The notes under the pieces are model-generated. The model saw only the letters and a list, made by a program, of their open reading frames with translations, made no database searches and was not told where the DNA came from. Both the position numbers and the translations under genes were made by a program. A DNA stretch of 5,421 bases, from the NCBI GenBank assembly GCA_020426085.1, contig JAGQQP010000325.1:1-5421 (forward strand), read 5' to 3'. This document shows positions 1-5,421 of this stretch, one piece after another. Origin of the DNA: Planctomycetaceae bacterium (GTDB lineage Bacteria; Planctomycetota; Planctomycetia; Planctomycetales; Planctomycetaceae). The number at the start of each line of letters is the position of its first letter. Positions within the stretch are counted from its first letter, which is position 1.

Positions 1-410
1 CACAATAGTTTTTCACATTTGGACCGGCGTTTGGTCATCTCCTTGCGAATGGACTCCGCGGCATCCCCACAAGCCAGAGCACTTTGCACCAGAAAACAGC
101 CACGTGGATTTTTTGAGTTTGAAATCAGCTCAATATTGCCACTCCAGAGTTTTTTCACGACTGCCCTGGCCGTCGGTTCATCCAGAGAACTGAGTAGATG
201 GCAGGCACGTATTTCCATATAACGATCGATGGCTTTTCGGAAAAGCGCTTCTTTGTTCCCAAAGGCGGCATACAAACTGGGACGATTAATACCCATCGCC
301 TCGGTCAGTTCCAGAATGGACGTACCTTCATACCCGTTCCGCCAGAATACATCTAACGCATCGTCTAATGCCTGATTTGTATCAAATTCGCGCGGTCGTC
401 CAACCGACAT
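1..410 (-). CDS. TetR/AcrR-family transcriptional repressor, C-terminus cut off by the window edge
   Basis: A leftward reading frame opens at the ATG at 410-408 and runs without a stop to position 3, giving 136 residues; the family usually has about 190-200, so roughly the last third is missing. The N-terminus (MSVGRPREFD) leads into a typical TetR DNA-binding domain at residues about 12-58: WRNGYEGTSI, then LTEAMGINRPSLYAAFGNKE, the turn and recognition helix. Residues about 60-136 begin the ligand-binding and dimerisation domain, with the NPRGCFLVQSALACG stretch seen in a common AcrR-like subgroup. Four cysteines are visible (C70, C105, C114, C132). The start is supported by an AAGGGG ribosome-binding sequence (+ strand 418-423) 7 bases upstream and by a good promoter above it. 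It is divergent from the efflux operon, so it is probably the local repressor of the pump and of itself. The ligand cannot be read from the sequence. Confidence 0.93.
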   Translation of the reverse strand, partial: MSVGRPREFDTNQALDDALDVFWRNGYEGTSILELTEAMGINRPSLYAAFGNKEALFRKAIDRYMEIRACHLLSSLDEPTARAVVKKLWSGNIELISNSKNPRGCFLVQSALACGDAAESIRKEMTKRRSKCEKLL

Positions 411-433
411 ACTGAAGCCCCTTTTCTTACTGA

Positions 434-462
434 ATAGTACACAATCAGACTTGACTCGCCAA
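434..462 (-). promoter_or_regulatory. Sigma-70-type promoter of the tetR-family gene
   Basis: On the minus strand there is a -35 box TTGGCG (+ coordinates 462-457), a spacer of exactly 17 bases, and a -10 box TACTAT (439-434). This places the transcription start near 427, about 17 bases before the start codon, with the AAGGGG ribosome-binding site in between. The -35 box lies inside the palindrome at 448-465, which fits autorepression. The call rests on consensus matching only. Confidence 0.65.
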
Positions 463-465
463 GTC
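448..465. promoter_or_regulatory. Probable operator of the TetR-family repressor
   Basis: The sequence GACTTGACTCGCCAAGTC has perfect 6-bp arms (GACTTG and CAAGTC) around a 6-base centre, with one further symmetric match inside the centre. Its size and symmetry suit a TetR-family dimer. It covers the -35 box of the leftward promoter and a possible rightward -35 (TTGACT, 451-456), so one bound repressor could silence both directions. Assignment to the adjacent regulator is inferred from position and symmetry. Confidence 0.6.
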
Positions 466-498
466 GAATGGTATATTTCTTACCTGTCAGTATATAAT
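451..498 (+). promoter_or_regulatory. Candidate promoter region for the efflux operon
   Basis: TTGACT at 451-456 is a good -35 box overlapping the operator. The possible -10 boxes are imperfect: TATATT at 472-477 leaves a short 15-base spacer, and TATTTC at 474-479 gives 17 bases but a weak box. A perfect TATAAT occurs at 493-498 but has no recognisable -35 at the right distance. Any of these would give a leader of roughly 315-340 bases before the adaptor gene. I cannot decide between them from sequence, and a promoter nearer 823 in a non-consensus form is possible. Confidence 0.4.
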
Positions 499-516
499 TC
501 CATTGTATTAAGATGT

Positions 517-530
517 TTCCCAGTTGGGAA
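517..530. repeat. Perfect 14-bp palindrome TTCCCAGTTGGGAA
   Basis: Two perfect 6-bp arms, TTCCCA and TGGGAA, flank a 2-base centre. The right half recurs as a direct repeat: TTGGGAAT is at 524-531 and again at 568-575, 44 bases apart. It differs from the operator at 448-465, so if it is a protein-binding site it is probably for another regulator. It lies just downstream of the candidate rightward promoters, a typical roadblock or repression position. Confidence 0.45.
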
Positions 531-668
531 TCCATCACATCAACATATAAATATTTTTCATTGCCGTTTGGGAATGATTCAGAAATCAGCGCCCCCAGAC
601 TGCATTTTCAGCTTCGGAAACGGTATTTGCTCTTAATAGTGCCGCCAGATACTTCAATGCCGAACCCG

Positions 669-775
669 TTACCGAAACAGGGGTCTATCCCCCTGAACCC
701 GAAGTAACATTTCCGGATTCAAAGTGCTCAAAAGATATTGAGACAGGACCTGATTACCAAAGCTCATTTCGGTAA
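669..775 (+). repeat. TTACC-type inverted repeats upstream of the adaptor gene
   Basis: TTACCGAAA at 669-677 is exactly complementary to TTTCGGTAA at 767-775. A nearer copy, TTACCAAAG at 754-762, can also pair with 767-775, giving a compact hairpin with one A-C mismatch, a closing G-T pair and a CTCA loop. The right arm can therefore pair with either left arm, and the distal pairing would enclose the 678-695 hairpin. The 9-bp long-range match alone could arise by chance in a region this size. Confidence 0.35.
678..695 (+). repeat. GC-rich hairpin in the pump leader
   Basis: CAGGGG (678-683) and CCCCTG (690-695) form a perfect 6-bp stem around a TCTATC loop. The four consecutive G-C pairs should make it stable in RNA. 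No T-run follows, so it is not a standard intrinsic terminator. Its role is unknown; possibilities are a leader structure or a protein-binding site. Confidence 0.45.
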
Positions 776-810
776 GCGTAAGGTTCCTCTAAATTCCAGC
801 CAGACTCCAT

Positions 811-816
811 GGAGAA
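811..816 (+). promoter_or_regulatory. Ribosome-binding site of the adaptor gene
   Basis: GGAGAA ends 6 bases before the ATG at 823, with its GGAG core 8 bases away. This is good Shine-Dalgarno spacing and supports the chosen start, which also gives a proper lipoprotein signal peptide. Confidence 0.75.
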
Positions 817-822
817 CTACTA

Positions 823-2232
823 ATGTCGCGAGTGACATTATTCTTTTTTTTAATTCAGACACTGACTTTAACCGCCTGTAACGAGAATGCCGCGCCGCCG
901 GTTGCTCCACCACCTGCCAAGGTCACCACAGCCCGCCCCCTGGTTTTACCCGTCATCGAATGGGATGAATACACCGGACGCCTGGCAGCCATCGACGCTG
1001 TTGAAGTCAGAGCCCGCGTCAGCGGATATCTGCAATCGACTCATTTTGAAGAAGGTCAATTAATCAAGCAGGGGGATCTGCTGGCGATTATTGACCCTCG
1101 TCCGTTTGTCGCAGAATTAAATGCCGCCGAGGCAAGATTAGAAGAAGCCTACGCCAGACTGGCTGAATCGAAATCGCTACTGAAACAGTCACAAGCGGAA
1201 CGAGCGGATGCTGCTGCCCTGTTGACGCTGGCGGATCAGCGCGTCAGTCGCATTCAGCAACTGGCACGCAAAAACGCCACGACACAGGATGATGTCGACG
1301 TCAGTAAAAGCGAAAAGCTGCAGGCAGAAGCCAACCTGGCCGCAGCAGATGCCATGATCGAATCTTCGAATGCCCGTATCAAAACTTCCGAAGCGGCCAT
1401 CGAAACAGCAAAAGCAAATCTGGAAGCAGCACAATTAAATATACAGTACACGCAAATCCGGGCTCCGATCAGCGGGCGCATCAGTCGACGCTATGTAACG
1501 GAAGGGAACCTGATCAGTGGGGGATCAGAACAGTCGACACTCTTAACAAATATCGTCTCAGTCAATCCCATTCATTGCTATTTCGATGCGGACGAACAGG
1601 CTTTCCTCAAATACGCCCGACTTTCACGGGAAGGAAAGCGTAAAAGTTCTCGCGATGTGAAAAACCCCGTCTATATGAGATTGATCGATGAAAAGGGATT
1701 CCCCCATATCGGTCATATGGATTTCGTAGACAACCGCATTGACCCTAATACAGGGACCATGCGTGGACGGGCCATCTTCCCAAACGATGATGACAGTCTG
1801 ACTCCCGGTCTGTTCGCGGAAGTCCGTCTGCCGGGAAGCGGTCGTCACGATTCCATACTGATCCCCGATAGTGCCATCGGCAGTGACCAGTCAGAGAAAT
1901 ATGTGTATCTGGTCGACACAAAAAAGCAGATCACACGAAAGGCCGTGGAATTAGGCCCCATCGTCAAAGGGTTAAGAGTGATTCGCTCTGGTCTGGATGG
2001 ATCGGAACTGATCGTGACACATGGGCTGCAGCGTATCTTTCCCGGTAGCACCGTCGATCCTTCTCTGGAAACACTCAAAGCAACCGCTGAATCCGGGCTG
2101 CCTGACGATTATCAACCAGTGTCGCCAGACAAATGGCTCTCGCGACGCTCTGCACCTGCGCCACCTGGAATTTCATCCAATATTCACCAGGCGGGTGTGC
2201 GGACATCGGCTCGCCGGAACGGGGGGCAATAA
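823..2232 (+). CDS. RND efflux periplasmic adaptor lipoprotein (membrane fusion protein), MexE/OqxA type
   Basis: This 469-residue protein links an inner-membrane RND transporter to an outer-membrane channel. Residues 1-19 form a lipoprotein signal peptide ending in the lipobox LTAC, so C19 should be acylated after cleavage; a Pro/Ala-rich linker follows. EWDEYTGRL (46-54) and VRARVSGYLQ (62-71) begin the first lipoyl half, and IRAPISGRISR (212-222) is the second. Between them lies an Ala/Glu-rich coiled-coil hairpin whose tip has R143, L147 and T154 at the positions of the R-L-S channel-docking motif, with Thr replacing Ser. YFDADEQAFLKYARLSR (253-269) and DFVDNRIDPNTGTMRGRA (300-317) mark the beta-barrel domain, and GLRVIRSGLDGSELIVTHGL (383-402) the membrane-proximal domain. 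As recalled, these match MexE closely. The hairpin is about 42 residues longer than in MexE or AcrA, and a Pro/Ser/Arg-rich tail (about 414-469) follows the last domain. The stop is 3 bases before the transporter gene, so the two are co-translated. Family is near certain; substrates are not. Confidence 0.96.
   Translation: MSRVTLFFFLIQTLTLTACNENAAPPVAPPPAKVTTARPLVLPVIEWDEYTGRLAAIDAVEVRARVSGYLQSTHFEEGQLIKQGDLLAIIDPRPFVAELNAAEARLEEAYARLAESKSLLKQSQAERADAAALLTLADQRVSRIQQLARKNATTQDDVDVSKSEKLQAEANLAAADAMIESSNARIKTSEAAIETAKANLEAAQLNIQYTQIRAPISGRISRRYVTEGNLISGGSEQSTLLTNIVSVNPIHCYFDADEQAFLKYARLSREGKRKSSRDVKNPVYMRLIDEKGFPHIGHMDFVDNRIDPNTGTMRGRAIFPNDDDSLTPGLFAEVRLPGSGRHDSILIPDSAIGSDQSEKYVYLVDTKKQITRKAVELGPIVKGLRVIRSGLDGSELIVTHGLQRIFPGSTVDPSLETLKATAESGLPDDYQPVSPDKWLSRRSAPAPPGISSNIHQAGVRTSARRNGGQ
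2221..2226 (+). promoter_or_regulatory. Likely ribosome-binding site of the transporter gene, inside the adaptor gene
   Basis: A run of six G ends 9 bases before the ATG at 2236 and lies within the last adaptor codons (two Gly). It is a loose Shine-Dalgarno match. With only 3 bases between the adaptor stop and the next start, translational coupling probably matters more than the strength of this site. Confidence 0.5.
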
Positions 2233-2235
2233 ACG

Positions 2236-5200
2236 ATGAAGTTCCCTCATTTCTTTATCGATCGTCCCATTTTTGCCTCCGTACTCTCGATGGTGGTGCT
2301 ACTGGTCGGAAGTCTGGCTTACTTCCTGTTACCGGTTGCACAGTATCCCGAAGTGGCGCTCCCCACAGTGGTCGTCCGCGCCAGCTATCCGGGAGCGACG
2401 CCTGATACCATTTCTAAAACAGTCGCCACTCCCCTGGAACAGGAAATTAACGGCGTTGATAATATGGTTTACATGGATTCGCAGGCGACAACTGACGGCT
2501 CCATGACCCTGACCGTTTCATTTGCTCTGGGAACCGACGTCGATCAGGCCCAGGTGCTCGTGCAGAACCGTGTTGCCATTGCCGAGCCAAGTCTTCCTGC
2601 CGAAGTACGGCAGATCGGTGTCACCACGCGCAAAAGTTCGCCTGACCTGATGATGGTGATTCACCTCTATTCTCCCGACGATTCTCGGGATCAACTTTAT
2701 ATCAGTAATTATGCCTACCTGCAGATTCGTGATGTCCTGTCACGCCTGGATGGTGTGGGAGACATTCAGGTTTTTGGAGGCACACAATACAGCATGCGAG
2801 TCTGGCTGGATGTGGAACGTCTGGCAGCACTCGACCTGACTCCCGGCGATGCCGTACAGGCGATGCGACAGCAGAACATTCAGGTTGCAGCGGGCGTCAT
2901 CGGACAACCTCCACTTCCTGATACCAAAGAAGCATTCCAGGTGAATGTGAACACTCTCGGACGGTTACAGACCGCTGACGAATTTGGCGAAATCATCCTC
3001 AAAACAGGAGAGGATGGGCGTCTCGTGCGGCTCAATGACGTCGCGCGAATTGAGCTGGGTGCCACCGACTATTCTGTACGCAGCTATCTGGGCGACAAAA
3101 ACGCGGTCGCCCTCGCCATGTTTCAGCGTCCCGGTTCCAACGCAGTCGCGACGGCAGAACGCATCATCAATAAAGTGGAAGAACTTGCACAACAGTTCCC
3201 CCCCGGGCTGAAACACGAAGTCATCTACAACCCGACCGCCTTCGTGGAAGACTCAATCGACGAAGTCTTTTCCACGCTCTGGCTGGCGGGTCTGCTGGTA
3301 ACGCTCACCGTATTTGTCTTTCTGCAAAACTGGCGTTCCACCATCGTGCCCACTATCGCCATCCCGATTTCACTGGTCGGCACCTTTGCTGTCATGCATG
3401 CTATCGGCTTCAGCTTGAATAATCTGTCTCTGTTTGGACTGGTCCTCGCCATCGGTATCGTCGTGGATGACGCCATCGTGGTCGTTGAGAATGTCGAACG
3501 ACTGATTGTAACCGGACTTTCACCACGGGATGCGACCCGCAAGGCAATGGACGAAGTCGGTTCCGCTTTGATCGCAACCACGCTGGTTTTGATTGCGGTC
3601 TTCGTACCCACGGCTTTTATCGCTGGAATCAGTGGTCAGTTCTATCGACAGTTCGCGATCACAATTGCAGTTTCAACAGCAATTTCCACGTTTGTCTCTT
3701 TAACACTCACACCCGCGATGTGTGCTCTGTTATTACGCCCTCCGAAACAGGCTGCTGAAAAAGCAGCTTCCGCCAGCCGCTACCGCGTGATTCGTGGTCT
3801 GGTCTATCTGCGAGAACTTCCTTTCTCCCTGTTTAATAAAGTTTTTGATTTCACCAGCGAACTTTATGCAGGCATCGTGGCACGCGTATTACGCTTGAGC
3901 TTCCTGATGTTGATTGCGTATGTCGGCCTGCTGGGTCTGACCTGGTTCGGTTTTACCAAAGTACCCAGCGGTTTTATTCCGGCGCAGGACCAGGGATATC
4001 TGATTATTGCCATTCAATTACCTCCCGGTGCAAGCCTGAATCGAACTGATAAGGTCACTCGACAGATTACCGATATGGCGCTGGAAGTGCCTGGTGTTTC
4101 CAATGCGGTTTCATTTGTCGGATTCTCGGGAGCAACTCGCGCCAACAGTTCCAACTCAGCCGCGATTTTCCCTGTACTCGAAGACGCCAAGCTCCGTGCA
4201 ACGAAAGGACAATCAGTCGAAACCATCCTGGCAGAACTCCGCAAGCGTGTCAGTCTCATTGAAGACGCCAACGTATTCGTCATCCCTCCACCTCCGGTCC
4301 GCGGGATTGGAACCGGAGGCGGATTCAAAATGCAGATCCAGGATAAGTCCGGTGCCGGCATGATCGCTTTACAGGATGCCACCAATGCCGTGATCAACCA
4401 GGCCAGACAGGAACCCGGGCTGGTCCAGGTTTTTTCGAACTTTACGATTGGGACACCTCAGTATTATGCTGATATCGACCGTACTAAAGTCCGGATGCTT
4501 GATGTTCCCATCAGCAATGTTTTCGATGCCCTGCAGATTTATCTCGGTTCGTCTTATGTGAACGACTTCAACTTCCTGGGGCGTACCTATCGCGTGACGG
4601 CACAGGCAGATTATCACTATCGTGATGAACGCGAAGACATTGCCCGATTGCGCACCCGCAGCAGCACCGGCGCGATTGTTCCACTCGGGTCGATGGTCAC
4701 ACTCCGTGAAACGACGGCCCCCGATCGCATCGTCCGCTACAATCTTTATCCGGCCGCTGACATCAATGGAGATACTAAGACCGGTTTCAGCTCCGGGCAA
4801 TCCATCGCCACCATGGAACGCATTGCCCGGGAAACATTACCGCCGGGTTTTGGCTTCGAATGGACCGATATCGCGTACCAGCAGAAAGCTGCGGGAAATA
4901 CCATTGTTTATATCTTCCCGTTATGTGTGCTGTTTGTATTTCTGGCACTGGCCGCTCAGTACGAAAGCTGGATCCTGCCACTTGCGGTCATCCTGATCGT
5001 GCCGCTCTGTTTGCTGTGCGCCATCTTTGGAATCTGGCTGCGCGAGATGGACAATAACATTCTGGTGCAGATCGGTTTTATCGTGTTGATCGGCCTTGCC
5101 TGTAAGAATGCGATTTTGATCGTCGAATTTGCCAAAGCGGAAGAGGATGCAGGCAAAAGTCCGTTTCAGGCAGCCGTCGATGCCTGCCGACTGCGTTTAC

Positions 5201-5421
5201 GGCCGATTCTGATGACCGCCTTTTCTTTTATTCTGGGCGTGATTCCACTTGTCATTGCCACTGGCGCCGGTTCGGAAATGCGACAGGCACTGGGAACAGC
5301 AGTCTTCAGCGGCATGCTGGGAGTCACTCTCTTTGGGCTCTTTTTAACCCCTGTATTTTATGTCGTGCTCCGAAAATTGGTCGCCCGTCGAAATCAGTTC
5401 AGGCCGGAACAGGAGAGCCTC
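2236..5421 (+). CDS. RND multidrug efflux transporter, HAE1 family, MexF/OqxB type (3' end beyond window)
   Basis: An inner-membrane proton/drug antiporter that works as a trimer. 1062 residues are visible without a stop. MexF is about this length and AcrB has 1049, so only a few C-terminal residues are probably missing. The start MKFPHFFIDRPIFASVLS is the standard family N-terminus leading into TM1 (about 11-31). A porter domain follows, then TM2-TM6 from about 348, with LAIGIVVDDAIVVVENVER carrying D411 and D412 (AcrB D407/D408). TM7 is near 555-574, the second porter domain spans about 580-885, and TM8-TM12 start near 889. K957 in LACKNAILIVEFAK and R987 in RLRLRPILMT match AcrB K940 and R971, so the proton relay is complete. 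PPPPVRGIGTGGGFKMQIQD (684-703), ADINGDTKTGFSSGQ (841-855) and GSEMRQALGTAVFSGMLGV point to the MexF/OqxB branch. Members I know export fluoroquinolones and chloramphenicol, but the substrate here is not shown. Confidence 0.97.
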   Translation, partial: MKFPHFFIDRPIFASVLSMVVLLVGSLAYFLLPVAQYPEVALPTVVVRASYPGATPDTISKTVATPLEQEINGVDNMVYMDSQATTDGSMTLTVSFALGTDVDQAQVLVQNRVAIAEPSLPAEVRQIGVTTRKSSPDLMMVIHLYSPDDSRDQLYISNYAYLQIRDVLSRLDGVGDIQVFGGTQYSMRVWLDVERLAALDLTPGDAVQAMRQQNIQVAAGVIGQPPLPDTKEAFQVNVNTLGRLQTADEFGEIILKTGEDGRLVRLNDVARIELGATDYSVRSYLGDKNAVALAMFQRPGSNAVATAERIINKVEELAQQFPPGLKHEVIYNPTAFVEDSIDEVFSTLWLAGLLVTLTVFVFLQNWRSTIVPTIAIPISLVGTFAVMHAIGFSLNNLSLFGLVLAIGIVVDDAIVVVENVERLIVTGLSPRDATRKAMDEVGSALIATTLVLIAVFVPTAFIAGISGQFYRQFAITIAVSTAISTFVSLTLTPAMCALLLRPPKQAAEKAASASRYRVIRGLVYLRELPFSLFNKVFDFTSELYAGIVARVLRLSFLMLIAYVGLLGLTWFGFTKVPSGFIPAQDQGYLIIAIQLPPGASLNRTDKVTRQITDMALEVPGVSNAVSFVGFSGATRANSSNSAAIFPVLEDAKLRATKGQSVETILAELRKRVSLIEDANVFVIPPPPVRGIGTGGGFKMQIQDKSGAGMIALQDATNAVINQARQEPGLVQVFSNFTIGTPQYYADIDRTKVRMLDVPISNVFDALQIYLGSSYVNDFNFLGRTYRVTAQADYHYRDEREDIARLRTRSSTGAIVPLGSMVTLRETTAPDRIVRYNLYPAADINGDTKTGFSSGQSIATMERIARETLPPGFGFEWTDIAYQQKAAGNTIVYIFPLCVLFVFLALAAQYESWILPLAVILIVPLCLLCAIFGIWLREMDNNILVQIGFIVLIGLACKNAILIVEFAKAEEDAGKSPFQAAVDACRLRLRPILMTAFSFILGVIPLVIATGAGSEMRQALGTAVFSGMLGVTLFGLFLTPVFYVVLRKLVARRNQFRPEQESL

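Larger units (their letters stand above)
411..822. other. Divergent intergenic regulatory region and pump leader
   Basis: These 412 bases separate the divergent repressor and adaptor genes. The left third (about 430-500) is AT-rich and holds the promoter and operator signals. The remaining bases hold several inverted repeats, listed separately. Two short rightward open frames (451-636 and 513-707) overlap each other, lack good ribosome-binding sites and encode nothing recognisable, so I treat the region as non-coding. I see no tRNA, no insertion-sequence ends and no intrinsic terminator with a T-tract. Confidence 0.8.

Noticed and set aside
19..222. Rightward open frame of 67 codons opposite the tetR-type gene
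   Set aside because: It lies antisense to a clear TetR-family coding frame that explains the sequence fully.
678..695. Intrinsic transcription terminator
   Set aside because: The stem is GC-rich but is not followed by a run of T, so a standard Rho-independent terminator is not supported.
451..707. Two overlapping short rightward open frames (61 and 64 codons) in the intergenic region
   Set aside because: Neither has a convincing ribosome-binding site, both overlap promoter or palindrome signals, and the peptides show no recognisable domain, signal peptide or membrane segment.
805..814. Perfect palindrome CTCCATGGAG covering the ribosome-binding site of the adaptor gene
   Set aside because: As RNA it could form only a 3-bp stem around a CATG loop, so hiding of the ribosome-binding site is unlikely; a 10-bp palindrome can arise by chance.
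2640..2680. Loss of the AcrB Phe136 pocket residue (Asp in the SSPDLMMV stretch)
   Set aside because: MexF-type transporters have the same SSPDLMMV sequence as I recall it, so this is a branch feature and not a peculiarity of this protein.
3736..3837. Apparent insertion between TM6 and TM7 of the transporter (residues about 501-534)
   Set aside because: It is about 14 residues longer than in AcrB, but MexF as I recall it also has a longer linker here, so most of the difference is normal for the branch.
3225..4800. Leftward open frames of 127-143 codons opposite the transporter gene (3225-3611, 4014-4397, 4369-4800)
   Set aside because: They are antisense to strongly conserved RND transporter sequence, have no promoter or ribosome-binding context, and encode low-complexity Ser/Thr/Arg-rich or unrecognisable peptides.

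Overview
The window holds one recognisable locus: a tripartite RND-type multidrug efflux operon with a divergent TetR-family regulator. A leftward TetR/AcrR-type repressor gene (136 residues visible, C-terminus beyond position 1) is followed by a 412-base divergent intergenic region. Two rightward genes come next: a periplasmic adaptor lipoprotein of the MexE/OqxA type (823-2232, complete) and, 3 bases later, an inner-membrane RND transporter of the MexF/OqxB type (2236 to the window end, 1062 residues visible, no stop codon reached). No outer-membrane factor gene is in view. It could lie just downstream, or the pump may borrow one encoded elsewhere.

The two pump proteins would form the inner part of a proton-driven exporter. 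The transporter takes substrates from the periplasm or outer leaflet of the inner membrane, using an Asp-Asp/Lys/Arg proton relay that is intact here. The lipid-anchored adaptor joins it to a TolC-like channel. The TetR protein very probably represses both itself and the pump from a palindrome at 448-465. That palindrome covers the -35 box of a well-formed leftward promoter (TTGGCG, 17 bases, TACTAT) and a possible rightward -35 (TTGACT).

The rest of the intergenic region (about 480-810) looks non-coding. It contains a perfect 14-bp palindrome, a GC-rich 6-bp hairpin and a repeated TTACC-type inverted element near the adaptor gene. If the rightward promoter lies near the operator, the pump mRNA has a leader of over 300 bases.

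Organism: a diderm (Gram-negative) bacterium, given the lipoprotein adaptor and RND pump, with moderate GC by eye. The proteins resemble proteobacterial MexE/MexF throughout, but the adaptor has an unusually long coiled-coil hairpin. A planctomycete origin is a low-confidence guess. The system type is well known. The parts that merit a second look are the adaptor hairpin, symmetrically extended by about three heptads per helix, and the structured long leader.
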